DNA from: Streptomyces sp. NBC_00234
GTDB taxonomy: Bacteria > Actinomycetota > Actinomycetes > Streptomycetales > Streptomycetaceae
Direction of reading: 5' to 3'
Assembly (NCBI RefSeq): GCF_036195325.1
Contig: NZ_CP108101.1
Location: 682,001 to 746,000 of the forward strand
Length of the DNA: 64,000 bases
Made by a program: the position numbers and the translations under genes. Shown piece after piece: positions 1-9,800 of this stretch; position 1 is the first letter of the stretch; each line of letters opens with the position of its first letter. The notes beneath the pieces are model-generated. The model made no database searches. It was not told the DNA's origin and saw only the letters and a program-made list of their open reading frames with translations.

Positions 1-1
1 C

Positions 2-913
2 GTACCGCTGCTCGACGAGGCGGCGGAACTCCTCGGGGTCGACGACAGCGCGGAGCGGGCCGCCGCGGAGGCGGAGCGCCAGGAGCGGATCGCGTACGCG
101 CAGGGCGTGCTGGCGCTGTCGAGGGGCTCCGAGACGTACGAGTTCGAGGACGAGGAGTCCGAGATCCTCGCCGCCCACGACATCATCGACGCCGAACGGA
201 TGGCGGACCGGCAGGAGGAGGCCGATCACCGCAGCGCGGCCGAGCGCGCCGCCGGTGACCGGACCTGGGCGTTCGGGCACATCATCGTCGACGAGGCACA
301 GGAGTTGTCGCCGATGGCGTGGCGGCTGCTGATGCGCCGTTCGCCGACCCGCTCGCTGACCCTGGTCGGTGATCCCGCCCAGACCTCGGAGGAGGCCGGC
401 GTCGGGTCGTGGGAGAGGATCCTGGAGCCGTACGTCGGTGACCGCTTCGAGCACGTCAGGCTGATGGTCAACTACCGTACGCCCGCCGAGATCATGGAGC
501 TGGCCGCCCGGGTGCTCCGTGCCGAGGACCCCTCGTTCGAGCCTCCCGGCTCGGTGCGGTCCACCGGTGAGGTGCCGTGGACGAGGCACTCCGGCGAGGA
601 CCTGGCGGGTGCCGTGGCCCGGGCCGTCTCGGAGCTGACGCCCGAGGAGGGGAGGCTCGCGGTGATCGCGCCGGCGGCGCTCCACGACGAGATCGCGGCG
701 CCGCTGGACGCCGTCGAGGCCGGTGCCGAGCCCGATCTGACCCGCCCGGTGGTCCTGCTCGATCCCCGGCAGGCCAAGGGGCTGGAATTCGACCACGTAC
801 TGGTCGTGGAGCCCGCCCGGTTCGGGAGCAGTGATCTCTACGTGGCTCTGACCCGTGCCACGCAGCGCCTGGGCATCGTCCACCGCGAGGAGCTGCCCGA
901 GGCACTGCGCTGA
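2..913 (+). CDS. HelD/UvrD-like superfamily 1 motor ATPase, C-terminal part (cut by window edge)
   Basis: The reading frame is open from base 2, so only the last 303 residues are present. Visible motor motifs are the Walker B-like IIVDEAQELSP, the following LTLVGDPAQTS (motif III), QAKGLEFDHVLVVEP (motif V) and YVALTRATQRLGIVH (motif VI). Together these identify a UvrD/Rep-type superfamily 1 ATPase, and the wording around motifs III-VI fits the HelD/HelR group, which in actinobacteria remodels and recycles RNA polymerase and can protect it from rifamycins. The N-terminal coiled arm that would separate HelD from a DNA helicase IV is outside the window, so the subfamily is an inference. The gene stands alone: a gap of about 230 bases follows with no obvious terminator. 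Confidence 0.8.
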   Translation, partial: VPLLDEAAELLGVDDSAERAAAEAERQERIAYAQGVLALSRGSETYEFEDEESEILAAHDIIDAERMADRQEEADHRSAAERAAGDRTWAFGHIIVDEAQELSPMAWRLLMRRSPTRSLTLVGDPAQTSEEAGVGSWERILEPYVGDRFEHVRLMVNYRTPAEIMELAARVLRAEDPSFEPPGSVRSTGEVPWTRHSGEDLAGAVARAVSELTPEEGRLAVIAPAALHDEIAAPLDAVEAGAEPDLTRPVVLLDPRQAKGLEFDHVLVVEPARFGSSDLYVALTRATQRLGIVHREELPEALR

Positions 914-1143
914 CGGGTGCCGGGGCGGGTCGCCACGGCGGTCCCGGCCGCGGGTGCCACCCGCGGCCCGTGAGCCACGCACGTTCGAGTCGTCGCTTCC
1001 GAGGGTGATCTGTCTCCGTTCGACGCCACCTCTGGCCCGAGCAGGCGTTGGGGTTGCCGTGCCGGCACAGCAGTGACGGTTCTGCAGCGCCCGTCCGTAC
1101 GGACGGCGGCGTTGCCGACGGAGAACGTACGGGGAGCAGCAGA

Positions 1144-3098
1144 GTGCCGAAGAACGCCGGTGCACCACCGGCCGACAGCAGGACGCCGATCGGCGGTTTG
1201 ATCGGCCACGAGGCGGACGCGGCGGCGTTGCGGAGCCTGCTCCGGAATCACCGCCTGGTCACGGTGGCGGGGCAGGTCGGTGTGGGCAAGAGCTGTCTGG
1301 CCGACTTCGTCGCCACCGGGCCGCGCGGCGCCCGGACGCAGCTCCTGCGCGTGCGGTGGCGGCGGACGCGGGCCGGCCTGCACGGTGAACTGACCGCGGC
1401 GGTCCTGCGCGCGGCGACCGGTACCGAACCGCGGCCGGACGCCGGTGCCGCCGAGCTGGTCCGGGCGTTGCGCGCTCGCCGGCTGCTTCTCTTCCTCGAC
1501 GACGTCGACCCGGTCCACTCCGAGAGCGTGGGGCTGGTGCAGACCCTGCTCCAGCATCTGCCGACGCTGCGGGTCCTCGTCACCTCACGACAGCCTCTGG
1601 GGCTCGGCGACGAGGCCGTGCTGCGCCTGGAGCCGCTGCGTACCGCGCCGGTGGAGGACGACCACGGGCTCGCGCCGGCGGTGCGGCTGTTCGAGAACAG
1701 CGCACACGTCGTGCGGGAAGGTTTCAGCGCCGCGGGCGAAGACCTGGAGGCGGTGACGGACATCTGCCGCGACGTGGGCGGGCTGCCTCTCGCCATCGAG
1801 CTGGCCGCGCACCAACTGGCCCGCCACGACGTACGTGATCTGGCGGTTCTGCTGCACCGCCGGCAGTGCTGGCTGGCCAGCTCCCGGATGCCGTTGACCC
1901 GCCACCGGTCCCTGCGACGCGCCATCGCGTCGGCCTATGTGCTCTGCGGCAGGACGGACCGGATCGTGTGGGCACGCACGAGTGTGTTCGTGGCCTCCTT
2001 CGACTCCGCGGCGGCCGAGTTCCTCTGGCGGGCGGCAGCGTCGCGCCGGAGCAGGTGGCCGTCTGCCTCACACGCCTCAGCGCGGCCGGAATCCTGGAGC
2101 CCGTGGGCGATCCGGGCGGACCGAACCGGCCCCGGTACCGCATGACCCGGACGGCACGCGACTTCGGCGCCGAACGGCTGCGGGAGGCCGACGAGTTCGC
2201 GGTCGCCGCCGAGCGGCACGTCATGCACTGCCGGCATGTGGCGGAGGCGGCCGAGGAGCTGTGGAACAGCGGACGCCAGACACAGGCCGTCCAGCTGGTC
2301 CGGGACGAGGGCGAAGAGCTCGCTGTCATGCTGCGCCACATGCCGGAACGGCCCGACCACGCGACGCAGCTTCTGACGGCCGTGGTCAACCTCTGGTTCT
2401 GGTGGGCCGTCCATGACGGCGAGGCCGCCCGGGGGCTCCAGTACCTGCACCGGCTGCTGCCGGTCTGCCACCCGGATCACCCCGCCGTACTGGCCGGCGG
2501 CTGGCTGGCGGCCTGGCTCACCGCCCCCGCCGACCCGCGGGCCGCCGGTGAACTGCTGCGCACCACCTGGCCGGAGGCCGTCATGGCGGGCGACGACGCG
2601 GCTCTCGGCCGCATCGCCCACGTCCATGGGCTGCTCGCCCTGTACCGCGGTGATCTGGCGGCTGCGGCCGAGCACTTCCGCGAAGCGGCGGACACCACTC
2701 CCCCGCACGCGCCCGCGGGGCCGTCCACCGCCGTCAGTCTCGCGGCCCTCGCCGTCGCGCAGGCCGGACTCGGCACCACTGCCGCCCGGCACACCGCCCG
2801 GCGCGCCCTCAGCCAACCGGGGGTGCGCGGCGACACGTGGGCCTGCCTCGTCGCGCGGTACGCACTGGCTCTCTCGGACCACCGGCAGGGCCGCAGGAGC
2901 AGCGCCCTGCGTCGCGCCCGTCGCACTCTGGCGTCCCTGGACGACCGCCGGCCCGTACCGCACGCGGCCCCGGCGCTGAAGCAGCTGATCCACGACATCG
3001 AGACCGGCGGGCCCGCCCGGATCTACGTCCCCGCAGCGGAGCCCGACCGGACGGACGTTCCGCCGCGGCGTCTCCTCGCCTGCCTGCCCTGCCCGTAG
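1144..3098 (+). pseudogene. NB-ARC/AfsR-like ATPase regulator, frameshifted
   Basis: The first part (GTG at 1144, preceded by GGGGAGCAG) encodes a P-loop ATPase with Walker A GQVGVGKS, Walker B LLLFLDDVD and the sensor stretch LVTSRQPLG followed by GGLPLAIELAA, the pattern of the signal-transduction ATPases found in AfsR and large LuxR-type regulators. At about 2026-2031 the frame is lost. The sense reading moves from ...AAEFLW to GGSVAPEQV in the next frame, which restores the expected winged-helix region and continues through a TPR-like helical region to a stop at 3098. One missing base in the G/C run there would explain it. No DNA-binding domain is seen at either end. It may be a real pseudogene or a sequencing error. 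Role unknown beyond regulatory ATPase. Confidence 0.7.
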
Positions 3099-3178
3099 GC
3101 GTGAAGGAGCATTTCAGCCAGGCCACGGGGGAACTCCGCACCGAACAGACGTGGTTGACGAGACTCCCCGAGTTCATC

Positions 3179-4564
3179 GTGCCGTCGTGCTCCCTACACC
3201 GGTCCCTCATAGCGTCGCGCAGGTCCACAACGCTACTGAGGAGTACCGTGAGCGCTTCCGCTCTGACAGCTCTGACCGCCTCGCTGGTGATGGTCACCGG
3301 AGCCACCGCACAGCCCCCGGTTTCCGTCGCCGCCCGTGTGGAAACCCCCGCCGTGTACGACGACGAGGCCGGCGGCAACGCCAACGCCGACGACCCCGCT
3401 GTCTGGGTCGACCCCGACCACCCGGGGCGCAGCATCGTGATCGGGACCCTGAAGGAGGCCGGCCTCGACGTCTACGCCCTCGACGGCCGGAGGCTGCAGC
3501 ACATCGCCGCGCCGGCGGCACCCGGCGAGGACGCTTCGCCCGGCCGGTTCAACAACGTAGACATCGTGTACGGCTTCGAACTGGGCGGCAGGAAGACGGA
3601 CCTGGCGCTCGTGAGCGACCGGGGGCGGGACCGGATACGTGCCTACCGGATCGACCCTGCCGCCGTCGCGGCGGGGAGGTCGCCGCTGAAGGACGTGACC
3701 GCACCGGACGTCGGGCCGGTCTTCGCCGCGAGCGAGTCCGAGGTGGACGACCAGCACACGTCCTACGGCCTCGCCGCGTTCAGTGACGACGAGGACGCCT
3801 ACGTCGTGGTGTCGCAGCGCGAGGAGAGCCGTCTTCGGCTGCTCGAACTGAAGGACGTCGGCGGCCGGGTGGGATACGGGACCGAGGACACGCTCGATCT
3901 CCCCGGCACCTTCGAGCTGCCCGACGGGACCGACTGGACACCGTGCGCCGATCCCGGCGAGCGCCCGCAGGTCGAAGGCATGGCGGTCGACCAGGAGGAG
4001 CACGTCCTCTACGCAGCGCAGGAAGCCGTGGGACTGTGGCGTATCGAACTCGACGACGAGGAGTTCGACACCCCGAAGATGATGGACCGCGTCCGTGAGT
4101 ACGGCACGCCCTGGACGTACGACGCCGCAGAGGAGGAATGCGTCCTCGACACCGCGCACGATCCCGGCTTCGGCGGCAGGAACCTCAGCGCGGACGCCGA
4201 GGGCGTCACCGTCTACCACGCGGCCGACGGCGCCGGCTACGTGCTCGCCTCCAGCCAGGGCGACAACGCCTTCGCCGTGTACGAGCGGGAGGGCGGCAAC
4301 CGCTACGTCGGCTCGTTCGCCGTCACGGACGGCGCCGCCACGGACGGGGTGCAGCACTCGGACGGATCCACCGTCGTCAACGTCCCTCTGGGCCCGGCCT
4401 TCCCGAAGGGTCTGCTGATCACCCATGACGGTGAGGCGACCCCGGCGGACGGAGACAGGGAGAGCACCAACTTCAAGCTGACTCCGTGGGACTTCGTCGC
4501 CCGGGCGTTCCCCGAGCCGCTGACGACCGACACCACGTCGTTCGACCCGCGCGACAGCGACTGA
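3179..4564 (+). CDS. secreted beta-propeller phytase (3-phytase)
   Basis: Hydrolyses phytate (inositol hexakisphosphate) outside the cell to release phosphate. The family is the calcium-dependent beta-propeller phytases: ADDPAVWVDP near the start of the mature protein, GLDVYALDGR, NNVDIVYGF, LVSDRGRDRIRAYRID and the C-terminal FKLTPWDFVA are characteristic blade motifs. With the GTG at 3179 the N-terminus has an SRR pair followed by a hydrophobic stretch and TGATAQ, a plausible (possibly Tat-type) signal peptide. A GTG at 3248 has the better ribosome site (GAGGAG, 4 bases away) but would give a signal peptide with no basic residues, so the longer start is preferred with reservation. About 461 residues, a normal length. 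A strong hairpin follows the stop. Regulation by phosphate is likely for the family but no clear PHO box was seen. Confidence 0.85.
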   Translation: MPSCSLHRSLIASRRSTTLLRSTVSASALTALTASLVMVTGATAQPPVSVAARVETPAVYDDEAGGNANADDPAVWVDPDHPGRSIVIGTLKEAGLDVYALDGRRLQHIAAPAAPGEDASPGRFNNVDIVYGFELGGRKTDLALVSDRGRDRIRAYRIDPAAVAAGRSPLKDVTAPDVGPVFAASESEVDDQHTSYGLAAFSDDEDAYVVVSQREESRLRLLELKDVGGRVGYGTEDTLDLPGTFELPDGTDWTPCADPGERPQVEGMAVDQEEHVLYAAQEAVGLWRIELDDEEFDTPKMMDRVREYGTPWTYDAAEEECVLDTAHDPGFGGRNLSADAEGVTVYHAADGAGYVLASSQGDNAFAVYEREGGNRYVGSFAVTDGAATDGVQHSDGSTVVNVPLGPAFPKGLLITHDGEATPADGDRESTNFKLTPWDFVARAFPEPLTTDTTSFDPRDSD

Positions 4565-4568
4565 GGCA

Positions 4569-4606
4569 GGGACGCTCCGCCGCTCCCCGGAGCGGCGGAG
4601 CGTCCC
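4569..4606. terminator. bidirectional hairpin between phytase and tetR genes
   Basis: Perfect 18-base inverted repeat (arm GGGACGCTCCGCCGCTCC) with only two bases between arms, placed 5 bases after the phytase stop and 19 bases before the end of the convergent TetR gene. There is no T-tract on either strand, so it is an intrinsic-like stem typical of high-GC convergent genes rather than a textbook terminator. Confidence 0.7.
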
Positions 4607-4624
4607 GGGGAGCGGGCGGTGCGG

Positions 4625-5218
4625 TCAGGTCCGCGGGTACTGTGCGGCACGGACCGTGATCATCGCTATGCGGCGGGCGGACTCCTCCGGCGAGGCGCCG
4701 GGCTGCACGATATGACTGACCGTCAGACGCACGATCGTCTCCACCGCGAGACTGCGGGACTCCGCGTCGACCTCGGGCCAGGCGTCGGCCGCATAGGCGT
4801 CGAGCATGGCCGTCGCCGTGTTGAAGACCGGCTCGGGCCGGGTGGTCAGATAGGCCAGCAGGTCGTCCTCGCCGCCCCGGGCGCTGGTGAGGACCGCCTT
4901 GATCAACGCGTTGTCGGCCGCCTGGCGCAGCGTGTAGCCGACCCCGGCCGCCGCCGCCGCTTCCAGGTCGTCCCGGTGGGCGTCCAACTGCTGCTGGATG
5001 CCGAGCAGGAAGCGTTCCGCCTCTCGCTCGATGAGGGCCTGCCCGATGACCTCCTTCGAGCCGAACTCGTTGTAGAGCGTCTGCCGGCTCGTGCCTGCGA
5101 TCCGGGCGATCGCCGCGAGGCGCAGCTTGCCCCAGCCCTCGGCGGTCACGAGCTCGTAGGCCGCGTTCAGTACCTGCTCACGGAGCAGCGATCGAACGTT
5201 CTCGCGAAACCTTGTCAT
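4625..5218 (-). CDS. TetR-family repressor, probable regulator of alkB
   Basis: 197 residues, usual TetR length. The N-terminal DNA-binding domain shows the helix-turn-helix around residues 32-52 (AIARIAGTSRQTLYNEFGSKE), and the rest is an all-helical ligand domain without sequence features that name its ligand. It is divergent from alkB with 121 bases between starts, and a 22-base palindrome sits in the gap, so it most likely represses alkB-rubA-rubB and is released by an alkane-derived or fatty-acid ligand, as described for AlkU/AlkX-type TetR proteins. The start at 5218 gives a normal TetR N-terminus; an in-frame ATG at 5248 would add ten residues. Confidence 0.85.
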   Translation of the reverse strand: MTRFRENVRSLLREQVLNAAYELVTAEGWGKLRLAAIARIAGTSRQTLYNEFGSKEVIGQALIEREAERFLLGIQQQLDAHRDDLEAAAAAGVGYTLRQAADNALIKAVLTSARGGEDDLLAYLTTRPEPVFNTATAMLDAYAADAWPEVDAESRSLAVETIVRLTVSHIVQPGASPEESARRIAMITVRAAQYPRT

Positions 5219-5263
5219 CGTGGGCTCACTGTAGCCAGCCGCGCGCATCCCGTCCAAAAGGTT

Positions 5264-5285
5264 GACACTTCCTGTGCGAAGTGTC
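5264..5285. promoter_or_regulatory. palindromic operator in the tetR/alkB intergenic region
   Basis: Perfect inverted repeat GACACTTC - 6 bases - GAAGTGTC. It overlaps a TTGACA (5262-5267) that could serve as the -35 element for alkB. Position and symmetry fit a TetR dimer site controlling both divergent genes. Binding is inferred from sequence and position only. Confidence 0.7.
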
Positions 5286-5339
5286 TGACTACTCGACGTT
5301 TGGTGGGTCAAGTGCCTTCCTACGGTGAGGAGTTCGCAG

Positions 5340-6509
5340 ATGTCATCAACTTCGGGGGCCGCACGGTCGGCGGTGACCTGGCACGACCCCAAGCGCTACC
5401 TGTGGCTCATCGGACTGATCGTGCCGCTGCTCCCCTTCCTCAGCTGGGGGCTCGTGGCCGGGACCGGCCTCAGCGCCTTCTGGTGGACCGGTTTCGCCCT
5501 GCTCTACGTGATCGTCCCGGTCGTCGACCAGCTCTTCGGCAAGGACACCGCGAATCCGCCGGACAGCGCGCTGACCTGGCTGGAGCAGGACCGCTACTAC
5601 CGCTGGTGCATCTTCCTCTACCTGCCCATGCAGTACGCCGGGCTCGTCGCCGGCTGCTGGCTGATCACCCACGGGGACCTCTCCGTGGTGAGCCGGATCG
5701 GCCTGACCCTCACGCTCGGCGGTGTGGCGGGCATCGGCATCAACACGGCCCACGAGCTGGGGCACAAGAAGGAGTCCGTCGAACGCCTGCTGTCCAAGGT
5801 CGCCCTGGCCCAGACGTGTTACGGGCACTTCTTCATCGAGCACAACCGTGGCCACCACGTCCGAGTGGCCACCCCCGAGGACCCGGCGAGCGCCCGTCTC
5901 GGCGAGAGCTTCTGGCGCTTCCTGCCGCGCACCGTGGCCGGCAGTCTGCAGTCGGCCTGGCGCCTGGAGAAGGCCCGCCTGAACCGCATGGGCACGTCCC
6001 CCTGGACGCCGCGCAACGACATCCTCAACGCCTGGGCGATGTCGCTCGTGCTCTTCGCCGCCCTGACAGCGGCGTTCGGCCCCGGCATCCTGCCGTACCT
6101 CGTCGGCCAGGCCGTCTTCGGGTTCTGCCTGCTCGAAGTCATCAACTACACCGAGCACTACGGCTTGCTGCGACAGCGCACCGCCTCGGGCCGCTTCGAA
6201 CGCTGCGCGCCCCGGCACAGTTGGAACAGCGACAACGTCACCACCAACGTCTTCCTCTACCACCTCCAGCGGCACAGCGACCACCATGCCAATCCCACCC
6301 GGCGCTACCAGGCCCTGCGCCACTGCGACGAGGCGCCCGAACTGCCCGCCGGCTACGCGGGAATGATCGTGCTCGCCTATTTCCCTCCGCTGTGGCGCCG
6401 CGTGATGGACCACCGCGTCGTCGCCCACTACGACGGGGACGTCACGCGCGCGAACATCCAGCCGTCCAGGCAACGAGCCGTCCTCGCCCGCTACGGACGC
6501 GCGGTATGA
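5340..6509 (+). CDS. alkB: alkane 1-monooxygenase (integral-membrane di-iron)
   Basis: Membrane hydroxylase that oxidises terminal carbons of n-alkanes using O2 and electrons from rubredoxin. All histidine boxes are present: HELGHK from residue 138, EHNRGHH with its first His at 168, RHSDHH with its first His at 312, plus the NYTEHYG motif near residue 270. Several hydrophobic segments are visible in the first 130 residues, matching the six-helix fold. 389 residues. The start at 5340 has GAGGAG 7 bases upstream; the earlier GTG at 5325 overlaps that ribosome site and is rejected. The stop overlaps the rubredoxin start (ATGA), giving a coupled alkB-rubA-rubB operon. No rubredoxin reductase is adjacent, so one must be supplied from elsewhere. 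Confidence 0.95.
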   Translation: MSSTSGAARSAVTWHDPKRYLWLIGLIVPLLPFLSWGLVAGTGLSAFWWTGFALLYVIVPVVDQLFGKDTANPPDSALTWLEQDRYYRWCIFLYLPMQYAGLVAGCWLITHGDLSVVSRIGLTLTLGGVAGIGINTAHELGHKKESVERLLSKVALAQTCYGHFFIEHNRGHHVRVATPEDPASARLGESFWRFLPRTVAGSLQSAWRLEKARLNRMGTSPWTPRNDILNAWAMSLVLFAALTAAFGPGILPYLVGQAVFGFCLLEVINYTEHYGLLRQRTASGRFERCAPRHSWNSDNVTTNVFLYHLQRHSDHHANPTRRYQALRHCDEAPELPAGYAGMIVLAYFPPLWRRVMDHRVVAHYDGDVTRANIQPSRQRAVLARYGRAV

Positions 6510-6694
6510 GCGCGGCCGTGCCGGCAGACCGCTACGTCTGCCCCGTCTGCGCGTACGTCTACGACGAGCGGACCGGTGAGCCGCGCGAGGGCTTCCCCGC
6601 CGGCACACCCTGGAGCCGGGTACCCGACGACTGGTGCTGCCCCGACTGCGGCGTACGCGAGAAGATCGACTTCGAGCCCATGGAGACCTCATGA
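6506..6694 (+). CDS. rubA: rubredoxin, AlkG1-like
   Basis: 62-residue one-iron electron carrier with both cysteine pairs: CPVC near the N-terminus and CPDCG near the C-terminus. Compared with the following rubredoxin it has one extra residue, including an Arg, between the second CxxCG and the conserved DF. That is the signature reported for AlkG1-type rubredoxins, which often cannot pass electrons to AlkB themselves. It overlaps the end of alkB and the start of the next gene by 4 bases each, so translation is coupled. Confidence 0.93.
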   Translation: MSAAVPADRYVCPVCAYVYDERTGEPREGFPAGTPWSRVPDDWCCPDCGVREKIDFEPMETS

Positions 6695-6864
6695 AGACGT
6701 GGCAGTGCCTGGTGTGCGGTTTGGTCTACGCGGAGGCCGAGGGCTGGCCGGAGGAGGACATCGCCCCCGGCACACGCTGGGAGGACATCCCCGACGACTG
6801 GTCGTGCCCCGACTGCGGCGCGGCCAAGGCCGACTTCGAGATGGTCGAGATCGTGGGTGCGTGA
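6691..6864 (+). CDS. rubB: rubredoxin, AlkG2-like (likely electron donor to AlkB)
   Basis: 57 residues with CLVCG and CPDCG iron-binding pairs and the conserved [11 protein letters not shown] block. It lacks the extra Arg residue after the second CxxCG seen in the preceding rubredoxin, so it belongs with AlkG2-type proteins, the ones shown in other bacteria to support alkane hydroxylation. Third gene of the alkB operon. The convergent gene downstream ends 19 bases away. Confidence 0.93.
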   Translation: MKTWQCLVCGLVYAEAEGWPEEDIAPGTRWEDIPDDWSCPDCGAAKADFEMVEIVGA

Positions 6865-6883
6865 CCACGGAGCGGGCAGGCCG

Positions 6884-9800
6884 TCACCGCACGGCGAGCA
6901 CCGACGCCACCGTCGCACGGGGCGCCAGGTCCGGATGGTCCAGGTCCGGCTGGTCCCGGTCGGGCTGGTCCCGTCCCGTGAGCCGGGCGAAGGCGCGCTG
7001 CCACGCGTCGGTGTCGTCGCCGAGCCGCTCGCGCACCAGGCCGGCGACCTCCGCCACGGCGGTGGGCACGTCCGCGGGGGCGTCGGACCGGCGGCGTGCA
7101 CGATGGAGGTAGTCCAGTACGACGGCCGCCGGCGCGGCCTCGTGGATCAGGTCCCGCGCGGTCAGCCGCCCTGTCCGCAGCAGATGGTCGAGCACGGCGT
7201 CCACCGGTTCGCGCCGGTGTCCGCCCACCCCGTGCCGGGCGCGTGCCACGGTCCGCTCCCGACCCGAGGGTGCGGACCTGAGTGACAGCTCCGGCAGATG
7301 TGCGGCGTTGCGGATGCCGAACTCGTGCGGTGCGTCGGGATGCCGGACCAGTTGCTCCCACCCGGGGATGGGCTCTCGGTCGTGCTCGGCCTGGAGCCCG
7401 TCCCAGTCCGGCAGGCCCGGCGTGGTGTCGAGGATCTCCCGGGTGACCCAGTGGCCCTGCGCGCGGCGCAGGCGTTTCGCCAGACGTTCCGCCGACAGCT
7501 CCCGCCCGGCGCGCGCTCTCAGGGGCGCGGCCGGGTCGTCGGCGGCGAGGGCCTTCTCGCACAGCCGCGTCGTGGTGGCCCCGAGGACTCCGCTCCCGGC
7601 CAGCGCGGCCAGCCGCCCGGGCCCACCGCTGCGCAGCAGGTTCAGACAGCCCACGAGTTGCTGGGCCAGGTTGAGCCGCTTGCCCGATCTGGTGAGGACC
7701 AGCTCCACGAGGTCGGGTTCGGCCGACTCCAGCCACACGGTGCCGCCGGGCGGGCCGGCGAGGGGATCGGAGCGCAGTTCGTCGACGAGGCGTGGCGCCA
7801 GCGGACCGGGCCGGGCGGCGATCCGGCGCCGTACACGCGGATCGGAGGTGGTGCGCAGCACGGCCAGGTCGGTCTCGGGATCGGCCAGGTCCACCAGGCG
7901 CGACACCTCATCGGCTCCCAGCCACCGGGACTGTTCGGAGAGAACCCGCAGGGCCGCACGGTCGCGAAGGTGGAGCAGATGGGTGAAGGGCACGTGCGGG
8001 GTCGGCCTGCGCCGCAGGAGGAACGCGGCGAGCAACCACGGCCCGTCCGGGCCGCAGCGGGGCAGCACCGCGGAAACGACGCCCGGTTCCGCCGCACACA
8101 GCAGCGTCCCCAGGGGCCAGGCCCACAGGTGGTTCCCCCGGGCGAGCAGCCGCACCGCGGCCTCGGGTGTGGTGGGCGCGACGGTGGGCGCGAACGTCGA
8201 GGCGGTGTCGACACCCGCGCACAGTGCTCTCAACCTCTCCGTCCCGTACGGGCCTTCGCGACGCGACCGGTCCAGCAACCGTGGCCAGGAGTCGGACCGC
8301 ACCCCTCCACGGGGGTCGCCGTCGGTCGCCGCCGCGCCGCGTGCGGTCGCGGCGAGCCGCAGCCAGGCGTCCACGTCGTCACCGAGCTCGCGGGCGAGGA
8401 AGGCGGCGAGCGCCCGCTCCCAGGCCGCGGTGAAGGCGAACCCCTCCCAGCCGTGCGGCAGGTGCAGCATCCAGGCAGCCGGCAGATGGAACAGCAGGTC
8501 GTCGGCCTGCAGGACGCCGTGCAGATAGGCGCGTTCGGTCGACCGGGCGAGGGAGTCGGTGGTCCCTCCACCTTCGAACCGGGCCAGCGCCTCCTCGCGG
8601 TCCGGCGCCTCGCACCGGTGCGTCACGTCCTCCAGCCCCGGCGCGGTGCCGCCCGGGGCGAGCGACGCCAGGAGGTCCAGCGCACCGAGCTCGGTGCACC
8701 CGGGCTCCTCCAGGGACGTCGCGGGCGGCTCGTACGCGACGGCCGGCGCATCGTCGACGACGTGCTCCTCCGCCGCCGCCCCTCCCACGTCCACGAGCGG
8801 CCGTGCCGCAGCGCCGTCCCCTGTTGTCCGCGCGGACTCGTCGATGGCCTCCGCCAGTGTGCCGGGATGCTCCGCGAGCGCTTCCAGCAGCGCCGTCCAG
8901 GCATCGGGCCGGGCGTCGAGGCGGTCCCGGACACGGGCCGCGAGCGTGTCGCGGGCCTCTCCGCCCCACAGGCCGTGCCCGGCGAGGGCACCCATGGCCT
9001 CCACGGCCCGGGCTGCGGGCCGTGCCGTCGTGACCAGTTCGGCCGGGTCGAGGAGCCCGGCCCGCACGACGCCGACGGCCCAGTCGGCGGCTGCGTCGTC
9101 CAGCGTCTCCTCGGCCAGTCGCCGGGACGGCGGAGTGAGGTTCCCGGCGATCCGGCCGCCGGCCCGCCAGGGTTCGTTCAGCAGCGTCAGCCGGAAGTCG
9201 GCTCGCTCGGTGTCCGTGGCGTCCTCGTGGCGGACCAGCTCCTCCGCGGCCTTCGGCATGAACGGCGCCTGCCGGTTGGCGGCGGCGAGGGCGCGGAAGT
9301 CGTGCGCGTACGGCTCGTTGAGCAGGTCGCGCAGGGTGGTGGTGCCGCGGCTGGTGCTCAGCAGGTGCGGCAGCGTGGCCGGGTCCTCGTACGCGCGCGC
9401 CGCGGCCCGCAGCACGGCCTGCCCGTCCGGTGCGTCGAGCGCGGAGGCCACTTCGGTCCGGATGTCCGCGTGGACGTGGCGGACGACGTCGGGGTCGGCC
9501 AGCGCGGCGCGTACGGCGTCGGGTCCTCGGCACTCCCAGACGCGCAGAAGGGCGTAGCGCTGTGCCACCTTGCGCACGCCCCAGGCGAAGGCCCTGGCGG
9601 CCAGCTGGGGATCACCGCTGCTCAGCAGCGGCATCGCCCGGCTGCGCGAGGCGTGTCCCGTGGCGGACAGCAGCTCCGCCCGCAGCCCTTCGTCCAGCGG
9701 GACACGGTCCAGTGCGTGGATGACGGTCCTTCGCAGGGACGGTGTGCAGCGCGCGTTGCGGTACACCGCGGCGTTCACCACAGGGTCGTCCGCGGCCACG

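Noticed and set aside
4619..6694. Long plus-strand frame that ends in the first rubredoxin
   Set aside because: Only its last part (from 6506) is real; the rest crosses the TetR gene and reads alkB in the wrong frame.
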